Source of the DNA: Heligmosomoides polygyrus polygyrus
Taxonomy: Eukaryota > Nematoda > Chromadorea > Rhabditida > Heligmosomidae
Length of the DNA: 64,000 nucleotides
Reading direction: 5' to 3'
NCBI GenBank assembly: GCA_947396885.1
Contig: OX377204.1
Location: forward strand, 46,363,139-46,427,138
Part shown: one piece after another, positions 49,061 to 60,055 of the stretch
Numbering within the stretch: the stretch's first letter is position 1
Layout: each line of letters opens with the position of its first letter
The notes under the pieces: model-generated
The model's database searches: none
What the model saw: the letters and a program-made list of their open reading frames with translations, nothing else
Told to the model about the DNA's origin: nothing
Program-made: the position numbers and the translations under genes

Positions 49061-50406
49061 AGAAGGTGCTGAAAAAAGCTATCGTTAGGCGTATTAAATC
49101 TAACGACGTTTTACCTGACAATCAACATAGATTCGGATGAGAGAGATCTACAGAAAACGCGATGCTTGCAGTGCTTAATGATTGGACGAGTGCGCTAGAC
49201 CGTAAAATTGACATTGATGTTTCTATTTTGATTTCACTCAGGTTTTTGACATGGTTCTTTTTGATCTTCTACTTTCTAGGCTTTACAGAATAGGCTTGCA
49301 TACTAGAGTGGTTAACTGGATTATAAGTAATCTAATAGGAAAGTTCTACCAGCATTATCAGAATCATATCCAGTTACAAGCGGAATGCCGCAAGGTGGAA
49401 TTTTGTCCCCTATTCTTTTCATCATCTATACTTCTGAAATATCAGAAGTAATTCCAAGGTATAACATGTCTGGCAAAATGTTTGCGGACGATATAAAGAT
49501 CTACAAAAGCGTGAAAACATTGAGGGTTGTATTGCACTCCAATCTGCCATTAACGGTATTGCTGAATGGTCGGCGACATGAAAGCCTCCATTGGTCTCAC
49601 CTAAAACGAAGCTGCTCCATCTGAGAGTTCTGAAAATAACATAGGAGAGTCCCAACTTAGCAGCACGGATATGGTTCTGGATGTAGGTTTCTTTATTGGT
49701 CCTAAGTTCTCTTTTAATTCTCACTGTGAACTATCCACAACATGTCGAAGTCCTCAAGCACAAATTCAGTGAAACATTCATTTTAGTGTATAAGTCCTAT
49801 GTGCGACCACAACTTCAATATGGTACTATCGTATGTAATCCGCCCTCAACTCGCAACTTAACAAAACTTGAAGCAGTGCAGAACAACTTTACTAGAACCT
49901 AGAAAGCTGTGGATAAGCCTTCATGCGTATGAGTACTCCACCATACCGCCTGCTCCTGCACGCAATAAAATAACTGATATCTCGTCGCTTGCTGTTCGAA
50001 GAAAAGTGCACGACCTCATCACAACCTACAAAATCCTAAATTCAAAGACTGGTCTATCTGTGGAACAGTTTTACACGATTTTGCCTTCCACCACAGGCAA
50101 AGCTTCATTTCCTAGGATCTAGGAGTTCCCTACGTGCCGCGTTCTTTACACAAAGGCTGGTTCCGAATTCATCAAATTATCGAAAACATCTCCAATTCCT
50201 GACTCCCTAAGTAAGTTCAAGAGGCTTTTAGACAGGCATTTCCGAACGCTTAATTCCTTTCCTTTCTAGATGTCTAGAAATCTATGTCCAATCAATCTTC
50301 TTCTTCACCACGTTCTCCTTCTGACATGTTTTTCTCGACATTTCTTTTAGAATCCTCATGAAATGTTTATGTTTTGCGCGAATTTCACGTATAAATAAAT
50401 GAATAA
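49060..50406 (+). pseudogene. CR1-like LINE remnant, second copy
   Basis: In order and in shifting frames: KAIVRRIKSNDVLPDNQH and TENAMLAVLNDW (RT start), MPQGGILSPILFIIYTSEI (motif B), GKMFADDIKIYKSV (motif C, FADD), VYKSYVRPQLQYGTIVCNPP, KLEAVQNNFTRT, KLWISLHAYEYSTIPP and a final ATAAATAAATGAATAAA tail near 50391-50406. Stops and frameshifts throughout. Same family as 29985-31000 but longer at the 5' side. Confidence 0.85.
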
Positions 50407-50419
50407 ATCCAGGGTAGTG

Positions 50420-50690
50420 AATATAACAAACAATACAAACCGGTTTTTTAACCCATTGACGTCCTCGCGGCAAATCGCGTGTATGCCGCGTGGGACCGTG
50501 CGGACGCTCGAATCTCGGGAAACACTACTTCACGATATTCTAAATGGTGCTCCCCCTCCAAGGGTTGGCCACATATTGGAGAAGGCCGGAATAGTTCCGA
50601 AGCAAAACATGGAAGATGTATTTGCTGCAGTAAGAAGGTCAGCAAAGAAAAAGGGACCACGCTCGCCACGAGTCGTGCAAATAAGGTGAC
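50420..50690 (+). CDS. Candidate coding exon, product unknown
   Basis: The frame continues openly past the LINE tail and gives a charged, low-repeat stretch including RTLESRETLLHDILNGAPPP, VGHILEKAGIVPKQNMEDVF and AVRRSAKKKGPRSPRVVQIR, after which AAG|GTGACC could be a donor. It is more protein-like than neighbouring frames, but I do not recognise it and see no matching upstream exon. It could also be the end of a decayed transposon ORF. Confidence 0.3.
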
Positions 50691-50699
50691 CACATGATG

Positions 50700-52370
50700 T
50701 AGCCGGTGATTGACATATTTTTGTCTAGATTGTTTCCAAAAGTTTTACAAAAAATGTGACTGGTTATTTTTCTGCACGACCATTTCTACAAGATGTGAGT
50801 AGCTCTTTGTGGATAGTGCCGATCTTTGTGAATCTTGAATAGTGTGTAGCGTTTATTATTTGTTTTTATCTTATATATGCATAGAAGTAAATGACTACCG
50901 GAGCCGCTGTAGCATTGCTAGGATTCAACATATCTAATGGATAGTGGAATACTATGAAAAAGCGAGAAATGGGCCGCAGCGAACAGTTTTATAACAGTGG
51001 GCCGAAATCGGTCCGCGCGGTGGTCAGTGGCTTAAGAACTTCGCGGGTGTAAGAAATGTTGGAGTTTCAATGTTGGAGGTCCGATGTTAAAGGCATTCTT
51101 CACGGCCTTCGAGGGGACAAGAAATTAGCAATAAACAAATCGAGGGAGTTCTTGTTTAGCGGCTTACAGCATGGTATGCGCTTGAGAAATGTGTAGCGCG
51201 GACTCCTTCAAATGTCATCCAAACAGTGGAATTGGGAGTACCCACCGTCTGCGGGAACCCAACTCCTGACGCAATGCCTTCATGAGAGGAGAACACTTTC
51301 CTTTGCTCCACTCAGCAGCGTGAAAACAGTATCTAAGCAACTCGCCCGCGTCAGTGTTTGTATCCGCAGCAGAAGTGTGCGTAATTACGAATTACGATTT
51401 TACGATTTACGGGGATTTTTGGCAACTTTTTTAACGCTTTACGACATTTTGGGTCAGAAATCGTAAATTTTCGTAAATCTGATCTTCGATGCAGAGACGG
51501 CAGGCGTCCAAATAACGTGATACAATTTGGGTTATAACGATGTACCCGCTTTTAAAGTCTCCTCCCATAGCTCACTGCTATATCCTATCTACTCTTCTAT
51601 GTTCTGCTGTGGCACTGTGACAGAAAATCGTAGCTTTGTGTATAGGCCACTCGAGTTCGACTCATCTGCCTACCCCTCTTTTCACCTGCCGTCTTAGTAT
51701 CAGAGCTATGCTAGAGAAGAAGCAAGGACAGTAAATGATTAGAAATATAAAGTGCTGGCAATAAAACTGGGCTAGCCCTTTTTCTGGTCCCACTCTACGC
51801 AACGTCTCACATTGCAATTGCCTGAGAACATTATATTCCAGTCCACAAAAAAATGATGCAAAGTCGCCTTTTACAGGAAGAAATATGACTAGTGCTGAAC
51901 CATACTCTCTGCTGGAGCCACCGCCTAGTCAACTTGTGACTTTTTCAGCACATTTTAAAACGGCTCTTTCCAATGCATGCGAGTGGAACTGATGCAAAGC
52001 CATCAAGGAATATTGGACTACAGTACCGCGCATGTCTTTTGGTCAATTCCCGAAAAAGCCGCTTTGGAGCGTTCCAAAGCGGCTTTTTTATATAACTTTC
52101 TTTAAAATCAAGCGCTTGTGAAAAGAAACATATATTTGAGCTTAGCAGACCGAGTTCTATCTTTTGACATATAAATCAATAGAGTTGAACAATGCATATA
52201 GGCCGGACAAAATCAATCGAGTGGACGCGAGAGCCTGTAGAGTGACAGTTTGGGGAATTTTATTGAAATTCCCAGCCGCCCTACTCAGAAATTGCCTTAG
52301 GACTGTTCAGCTTGCCTTTGGAGTGCGCCGTAAACAATGCATACAGAATCGAACCTATCAATCGAGAAGG
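50700..52370. other. No recognisable gene; one strong hairpin
   Basis: Contains a short ACGATTTACG-rich simple stretch at 51380-51480 and a perfect hairpin at 52052-52089 (AAAAAGCCGCTTTGGA / TCCAAAGCGGCTTTTT) with a short loop. Open frames lack domains. Confidence 0.4.
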
Positions 52371-52384
52371 CGCGACCACTCGCA

Positions 52385-54441
52385 AATTGCACGCGCGAGT
52401 GTGTTCGGAGCGCAATAACTCTGTCGAAATCGAATCGTTCCGGCTGCGGCTTGTGGATTTCGTAGGCAGTAGAAAGCTTTAGTAGTACGCGAAAGTGCAG
52501 CGTTATAGCTTTTGAAGAAGCGAAATTATAGCGGCGCGAAAATGCAGGTTAGCCGTGTGGGACACGATTTTTTCCGACTTCAGTTGACCCCTGCAGGAAG
52601 ACGCGGCGTGCTAACGGCATGCAAACGCGTATGCTAGCAGAACACTGAAGGCACTTTACGATGACATGCTCACCAATCCTCAGCTGCCTGAACTGCCTTG
52701 TCCTCATCTGCCAGTTTAGAGCGGCGTAAGAAAGCGGTTAGAGTTTCTTGCGCTCTTACTCACCCAGATTTGAGCTTTCGAATCTCATAATAGTACCGTT
52801 ATCTTCAGTTCGAAGAGCTCTATCGAACGGTGTCACTCTCAACCAATTTCAGAAAAATGGATTTTTCGACGATTTCCCATCGAAGACGTCAGGCCGAGCC
52901 TGCGCGGACGATGACGTCATAGAAAATTGATATCTTAGAATTGGGCCATGCTAGATACCATTCGGTCCAGCTTTTCATGCTGAATTGAATGGTGTTATCG
53001 CGAGTAGGGAAAACTGTAATCTGGGCGAGTAAGAGCGAGGAGAACATGGATCGTTGTTGTATTGCATGGCACGTGCGGCCGTGTTCTGAGCGCGATAACT
53101 CTGTCATGTGTGAACCTGTCCAGTTGCAGCTTGTAGGTTTTGTAAGCAGTAAAATGTTCTATTAGTGCGCTGAAACAGAACGAAGTGGCTTAGGATTGGA
53201 CTAAGTTACGGCGCTGCGAAAATGCAGGTTAGCCTTGTGTGACACAATTTCTTCCAATTTCAGTCGACCACTACGGGAAGATCCAGCGAGCAAGCGGCCT
53301 ACAAATGCATGGGCGAGCAGAACACTTGAGGTACTTTACGATGACATGCTCACAACTCCTCAGCTGCCTAAAACGCCTTAGCCCCAGCTGCCATTTCAGG
53401 GCGGTGAACCTACCGTTGAAGTCTCCTGCGCTCCTACTCGCCCATATTTGAGTTTTCGACACTCGCAATAACACCGTTAGCTTCAGCACGAAAAGCTCTA
53501 TCGAATGGTGCCACTCTCGACCAATCCTGGAGAAAGCGATTTTTTGACAATTTCCCGTCGAGGACGTGGGCCGAGCCTGCGCGGATGATGACGTCATAAA
53601 AACCGATATTTTCGAAATTGGCCAAATTTTCTCGTTCAAAATCATCTAGTGGTTATTTTGTGCGCTGATTACGAATCCGACGTCCGTTTTTTGAAAAATT
53701 CGCCGATTTCGGTAAGTTTTGGATTTTCTTCTGGATAACTGAGGGTGGTCGTGTCAGGGTCACCAATTTTGCTCAAACTTCATCTAAGGGCAGGGGTTAT
53801 TCGGAATGTCTAACACGATGAAGAAGTCCATTTGGCTGATTATGGGAGAAGACACCTATACTGATGACTGAGGGTGATCGGTGACCCTGACACGACCACT
53901 CTCAGTTATCCAGAAGAAAATCCAAAACTTACCGAAATCGGCGAATTTTTCAAAAAACGGACGTCGGATTCGTAATCAGCGCACAAAATAACCACTAGAT
54001 GATTTTGAACGAGAAAATTTTTCCAATTTCGAAAAAATCGGTTTTTATGACGTCATCATCCGCGCAGGCTCGGCCCACGTCCTCGATGGGAAATTGTCAA
54101 AAAATCTCTTTTTCCAGAATTGGTCGTGAGTAACACCGTTCGATAGAGCTTTTCGTGCTGAAGCTAACGGTGTTATTGCGAGTGTCGAAAACTCAAATAT
54201 GAGCGAGTAAGGGCGCAGGAAACTTCAACGCTAAGTCCACCGCCCTGAAATGGCAGCTGGGGCTAAGGCGGTTTAGGCAGCTGAGGAGTTGTGAGCATGT
54301 CGTCGTAAAGTACCTTAAGCGTTCTGCTAGCCCATGCATTTGTAGACCGTTTGCTCGCTGGATCTTCCCGTAGTGGTCCACTGAAATTGGAAGAAATTGT
54401 GTCTCACAAGGCTAACCTGCACATTTGCAGCGCCGTAACTT
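52385..54441. repeat. Duplicated and inverted ~600-bp repeat units
   Basis: Unit 1 (52385-52965) and unit 2 (53062-53660) are direct copies about 677 bp apart (shared AAAATGCAGGTTAGCC, GGCCGAGCCTGCGCGGA and ATGACGTCATA). Unit 2 together with 53660-53764 is then repeated as an inverted copy at 53881-54441, cut by the assembly gap. Arms are about 550 bp, spacer about 115 bp. Unit 1 is more diverged. Non-coding. Confidence 0.8.
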
Positions 54442-54641
54442 NNNNNNNNNNNNNNNNNNNNNNNNNNNNNNNNNNNNNNNNNNNNNNNNNNNNNNNNNNN
54501 NNNNNNNNNNNNNNNNNNNNNNNNNNNNNNNNNNNNNNNNNNNNNNNNNNNNNNNNNNNNNNNNNNNNNNNNNNNNNNNNNNNNNNNNNNNNNNNNNNNN
54601 NNNNNNNNNNNNNNNNNNNNNNNNNNNNNNNNNNNNNNNNN
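54442..54641. other. Assembly gap (200 N)
   Basis: A run of N of round length, so probably a gap of estimated or default size. It lies where an inverted repeat meets a mariner remnant, and the transposase C-terminus and one mariner end are lost in it. Confidence 0.99.
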
Positions 54642-55431
54642 CTGAAAATGTTTGAAAAACGGCAGTCCGTTGGTGAGAAGCCTGGAGAATATGACGGTGT
54701 GAGGCAGAATTTCAACAATTAGTTTGTTTAATGTTCATGTGGTGATTTGCGAAACGCACGCGCTATCGTGCAAAAGAATCGGGCCTCTTCTGTTGACCAG
54801 TTCCGGCTGAAGTAGATGCAATTTTCGTGTGAATTTTGTCGAATTCCTTACAGTGGGACTTTGCTGTGATCGTTTACCCTAGCACCGAAAAGTTGTACAC
54901 CAGCCGCATGACCACCACACAGTGACCATTACCTCTTTTGGTGGAGATTCGCCTTCGGAAAATGCCTAGGTGTTCATTGGCGTGCAACCACCTTCCCAAA
55001 GGCGTATTAAAGCATCTGCAACAGCAGTTTTACTGACGTCTAGCTCTTCCGCGATACCGCGAACTGTTTGGGATGGTTCGGCTTCCACCAATTCCTTCAA
55101 CTCGTCGTCCAGGATTGCTCTAGATCGATCTACGGTATCATCTTCGAGATGAAATCTCCAGTCTGGATTTTACTGAAGCACTGGCGCACAATGCCTTCTC
55201 CAACTCTATTAGGGCCCTACACTTGATCGATATGTCGAGCTGTCTCGGCTGCGGATTGTCCCAGTTTGAGGATGAAATAAAATATCGCTCGGAATTGCTC
55301 TTTCGACATACTCCAATAAGCCCTTCAAGAACAGAAAATATAATGCGCATTACAAGTTGAATTTTTACTTCATAATAGACGAACGAAAGATGGCAACGCA
55401 AAACGCTGAGAACTTTTCGGACAACCTAATA
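54642..55431 (-). pseudogene. Mariner transposase, degenerate, 3' end in gap
   Basis: On the minus strand: the ITR TTAGGTTGTCCGAAAAGTTC ends at about 55429 with TA outside. Then MSKEQFRAIFYFILKLGQSA and AETARHI (mariner N-terminus with helix-turn-helix), sequence matching the later DNA-binding part with frameshifts, and PSYSPGFSPTDCRFSNIF (third catalytic Asp kept) next to the gap. The middle is deleted or scrambled. Confidence 0.87.
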
Positions 55432-55766
55432 ACATGAGTTTGTTGGCTGAAAATTTTGGTACGATTTCTTTCATGCTTTCATTCACTTACTCAAAAACTG
55501 AACGCTTCGTTTGAAGTGTTTATAAAATCTCATTTTTTTGTAGAAAATAATGGGTTGATATCCTGTTCTAAAGAGCAGAACAGCGGCAGTTTTAGTGCCA
55601 AAAAGGGATTGCGCCATGCAATTGTCCAAGACTTCGCTGTTTTTATTCGACTGATAGCAAAATTGCTGTTTGCGTAGAGTTTTACGCCTCTTAACAACAT
55701 AACAAAAGAAAACTGTAAAAAAAACACATATTCTCACCTTGATACTTCATGTAAGCAGCGTTCACA

Positions 55767-56490
55767 CTGTTAGGGGGGGGGGGGCAAAAGTAATGAGACA
55801 AATTGAAAAAATTCCTTATCTCTTTATAACTCAATTACAAATCAACGATGCTGAGGAATATGTATGCCATTAAGGTCAGTAACCTTGCTGCCATCGATCA
55901 GCCAACTTCCTGATCCCATCCTTCCAGAACTGCTTAGGCCTGGTGCTGATCTACTGCTCGTTGTGGTTGTCGAGGTCTGCTTGGGTCCTTGTGTTCCTTC
56001 CGACCATGAAGTCCCGTAGCCCCAAGAAGTAGTTGTAGTCGCATGGAGAGATGTCCGGCAAATACGGTGGGTGAATCATGTGAACGTAGCCCAGCTGGGC
56101 AAGCTTATCCGTGGTCACTTGTTCCCGATGGGTTGCGGTGCTGTCGAAGAGGAGAACCTTCTTGAAGCGCTGCGAATGAATAAGAGCGAGTCGCCGGCCC
56201 ATCTCTTCTATTTCGTTCACCATGGCCTTGGAGTCCATCTTCGTGCCTTTGGAAATCAACTTCCACCATACGGTCTATGGGCGCAGACTCAAAAGCTCAG
56301 AGGGTGCTTCTCGCCGTGAACATCCCGCCGAACGAAGGTCGGTAACAGGTCACCAGGCCTCACCCAGACTCGCTGCTTAGCAGGGTTAAGGTAGAAGACG
56401 TACTTCTCATCTTGCGTGACTATTGATTCCATGTTCAGGGTTGGGAATTGGGTGAAATTTACCTGACACAGGTCGACTCGTCAGACTGGG
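55767..56490 (-). pseudogene. Mariner transposase, second degenerate copy
   Basis: Minus strand: SIVTQDEKYVFYLNPAKQRV (first Asp), then a frameshift, LLFDSTATHREQVTTDKLAQ (second Asp of the HDNAR-type motif, neighbours changed), IHPPYLPDISPCDYNYFLGL (third Asp) and QFWKDGIRKLADRW near the C-terminus. One end reads TGTTAGGGG...GGCAAAAGTAATGAG at 55769-55792, an ITR-like sequence expanded by a G-run. The N-terminal third is missing. A different subfamily from the mariner at 54642-55431. Confidence 0.85.
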
Positions 56491-56499
56491 GTTTCGGCA

Positions 56500-59200
56500 T
56501 GAGACAGAATGAGGTTTTGGCATGCTTCTGGAAAGGGCGGAAGTGATAACTTCTCAGGTGGCTTCAGTAAGTAGCATACAAACATGCAAATACGATAAGC
56601 ACGAAACCAGACTGCAGTCACGAGATATATGGACACGGCATGGAGAGTCTCATTACTTGTGGTCCCCCCCCCCCAATATAATTCAAATAAAATTCGGGGT
56701 GAGCTTTCCATGTGCAGGGCGCAATCTGCTCTTTAATGCACTAAATGACTGCTACCTTGTTGCGCTTTAAGACAAAAGTTAGTTTATTATTTTTTCGGAG
56801 GAAACAAAACTTGTGTAAAATTATTACACTCGTTCGGGCAGCTGAACCTTAAAAAATTCAAGAAAGTTATACCAAATTTTCCTTGGAGAAAAATTATTCT
56901 ACCCTTCTTGAATTGTTTGTATTTTAACCTGTAAGAAGCTCGTTTCAATTTGAAGGATGTTTAACTCCAATTTAATTCGAAACGTGTCCAGCTCGACGTG
57001 AAAATGATAAATACATATTTTACATTGTGGCTAGGCACACAATTTTGAGAATTATAGAATCTGTGTGATCTCCGCAATCCGGAAAACCCAAAAGGTCCTT
57101 AAGATTTGGCAGCATGGATCGATATTGATGAGCTGCATAAGGTCGAACAGGCCCGTAGTTAGGAGAAAGAGAAGTGAGGGATTCGTTGGTCATGCAGCCG
57201 AGTGCAATGTCTCTTTAGGGCATGTCAGGTCAGTGCAATTATGGTCGAAGAAGACCTCTACATCGACGCTCGATCTGGTGTGTCAAAATATTGGTGTCTG
57301 GACTAGTGGAAATTTTGAGCGGAAAAATACTTAATATGAATTCTGGGCTTCCCAGCATTCATTCTGCAAAGACTGAGCATGAAACGCTGTAGAAGCTCAG
57401 CCGCACTTTTGAAAGAAGTCTTCACTTTAACCAGCTGAAATTCGGGCATCTGATTACCTGTCTTCTCGATATTTGACACTTGGAGTCTCTACATTGCGTA
57501 CTGTTAGCCAACAAATTTTTGGACAAACTCATTTTCTTAGGACATAGATATTCGCAGCCAAAATCGGCGACAGGGAGTGCTCTTTACCAAGGTTCACTTG
57601 CAGTTTCGACGAATTGCAACCAACACACAAATACCCAAAGTGAGCTCAAAACGTAAATTTTCTATGTCATTTTCCCTCCTTAAAGATGAGTAGATTGCAA
57701 GCTACAATAACAGGTTTAAACTGAGGATGCTTCCGTTGAAATAAACAAAATCAGTTGAAGCAGCTGCAGACATTTTCCTGCCAAATTTGATACCAAATGA
57801 ATTGTCGCAGCCAGGAGAAGGTCATAAACAGCAAGAAAATACAATTTAATTAGGTTTAAAAATTCTAAAATTCAACTGGGCAGCACTATTTGCGCCTGGG
57901 GACAAATTAAGCGAGACTCGGCGACGGTGCTGGGTCGGGTCACAGCAATTAGGACCCCCCTTAATTGCGGCATTGGTTTTCAGGCTTCCATCCACTTTTT
58001 AATGGCGGTTGCATGCCCATTGGTAGGTAGGATGATGCTAGGAGCCCTTGTAAATTTTGGTGAGAAAGGCTTTATTTTGAACAAAGTTATCATGATGCGA
58101 CGCAAAAAACGCGTTTTTGCGTCGCAAACGTCGTTTGGTTGAATGTTTAGCGGCGGTACTGTATATACATATTATATGCCTACTTATATGCGTATGCACA
58201 TATGTGTGTAGGTACGTGTTGGATATATGTAGAAGTACGGCTGCACAAGAATCCTGCAACACTTTAGCAACAGGAGCCGACCTTTAAGCCAATTGGGGCA
58301 CCCCGCCACACCCACTGCAACAGGTTCTCCCCAGAATAGCAACTGTTGTGCGGGTCCTAGTGCTCGTTTGTCTGAGTCTGTAAATGTCGTGGGATTTCTA
58401 GCGTATTTCCGTTACAGCTAGTTTATTGATTTCTTTTTCGATGTGACCTTAAGTACACGATGTAATCTTAAGCGGTGGAAAAGATCAGTGTTAAGTAAGG
58501 CCTCTGTGATATCATCGCTCACTCGAGCTCCCACGAGGCCCGTGCACACTTCCACCACAGTGCGGCGCGACTATGATGATGCATAGGGTTTCGAAGGCCG
58601 CGGCGCGGCACTGCGACACGTTCCGCAGGGGGTGGGCACGCAAAGTCCTGTTGCAGACGCGCAGCGGCTATCGCAAGCTATACGCCGCGCTGACTGCCGC
58701 TGGCTGGGACGGTTCAAATCATTCCTGGCGACGCGGCATACACGGGTACGTCGGTCCCGATGCCTACAACGGTGCCCCATCGCCCCACTTGCCGCAACGC
58801 AGTGTCGCAGAAGTGTGGACGGGCCTATATCGCGCCGCTCATATGTGAGCTTATCATTAGGCGTCGCTCGAGGTGAATGATGGTATAACAAAGGACTAAG
58901 GCCTCGTGCATACTTCCCGTCGCCGCGATTCCATCGCGGCGATGAGTTTTGCAGAGCGACGCGAAACGATGAAGCGTTCCCAGTGAGTCTCATCGCTCTG
59001 CAAGGGAGCGCGACAGCGATCCTCCAGGGATCAACGCAAAACACCGCGCGCGACGCGAAAAAGTATGTCACGCCTGCGATGGAAGCGGGAAACCATCGCA
59101 TATGCATGCCGCCGCTGTAGCGGCGTTCTTACGAACACTCTGTTGGTTCTGGTAAAAAGTAATAATTAATTAATTAATTAACTGCCATTCTTCTTGTTCC
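56500..59200. other. No recognisable gene
   Basis: 57200-57260 and 57860-57950 share short blocks (GTCAGGTCAGTGCAATTA; AAATTCAACTGGGCAG) with the margins of the long foldback at 24503-27030, so a degraded relative may lie here. 58540-59120 is GC-rich with GCGGCG inverted repeats resembling the MITE at 18824-18957. Open frames there on both strands, up to 178 codons, are probably repeat translations. Confidence 0.4.
59159..59182. repeat. (TAAT)n microsatellite
   Basis: AATAATTAATTAATTAATTA tract, directly next to the end of an RTE LINE fragment, where RTE elements usually carry short tandem tails. Confidence 0.7.
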
Positions 59201-59204
59201 TCTT

Positions 59205-59700
59205 CCTCTTCTTGTTCAACGCTTCTCCAGCTCGTGAGGTACGCTCTTCTGGTGACGTGACGTTATCTTTCCAGAACCGTTTGATCGTAGACTCTTCATT
59301 CCCTTGTGTAACGTATCAGACCAGCGCCGCCTCCGACGCCCTTCATCTCCCATTTCAGGCACTTCGAGGATAAGGCTTGTCTTGCGGGAGCCGTCTTCTT
59401 TTCCAAGCAGAACGTGCCGTATACCGCAGGCGAGCGCCATTTCGTCCAAGCTGCACTCACGCGTGAACTCACTTCAACCATCAATTTCCATCAGACGCTA
59501 TTGCTGATCCCAAGTAGTCGAAGACCGAAGTGCGTGCAAGCTCAGCGCCGTTAATCTTGATGGAGCTTGACTCGTTCATATTCCTTGTTAGATATCTCGT
59601 CTTCTTAAAGTTCAATTTTATCGTTGATCCTAACACCACTAAGCGGCCGCACAAAGCTTCCACCTGCCGCTTGATATCACCCTTGTCCTAGCAGCCTATA
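59205..59700 (-). pseudogene. RTE-type LINE C-terminal fragment
   Basis: Minus strand: KLNFKKTRYLTRNMNESSSI, KINGAELARTSVFDYLGSAI, then VSSRVSAAWTKW, an internal deletion, GIRHVLLGKEDGSRK and RRRWSDTLHKGMKSL. This is the post-reverse-transcriptase region of an RTE element. Frameshifted and shortened. The tail abuts the (TAAT)n tract. Confidence 0.82.
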
Positions 59701-60055
59701 TAGATAGAGCAACGTCCGTGAGACTGGTTTAACCATTTCATTGTCCGATGATGCCGTCGGACACCCTTGTAAAAACAGTTCATGGAAAGTTATCAAACAT
59801 TTAATGGTACAATATTAATCACTGAGTTCACTAATATATGTGGTCAAGATGGTCCATGGAAAACTTCATTGGTTAGTGTTTTATTCATGTCTACCAAATA
59901 GCGCAAGAAACGACGCCAAGGGACACCATTATAAGAATACTTCATAAGCAGTTTTTGATTACTTGATGGAATAATTTTACAAACACAGTTTACTGGTATG
60001 TACATCTAACATTGTCCTCAAGAATCTTCTTTGGTTACTGGTATATTCACATCTA

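Noticed and set aside
52052..52089. Rho-independent terminator
   Set aside because: The window is nematode DNA with no bacterial genes nearby; hairpin kept only as a structural observation.
58571..59107. 178-codon minus-strand frame
   Set aside because: GC-rich region with inverted repeats related to a MITE, overlapped by plus-strand frames, no domain.
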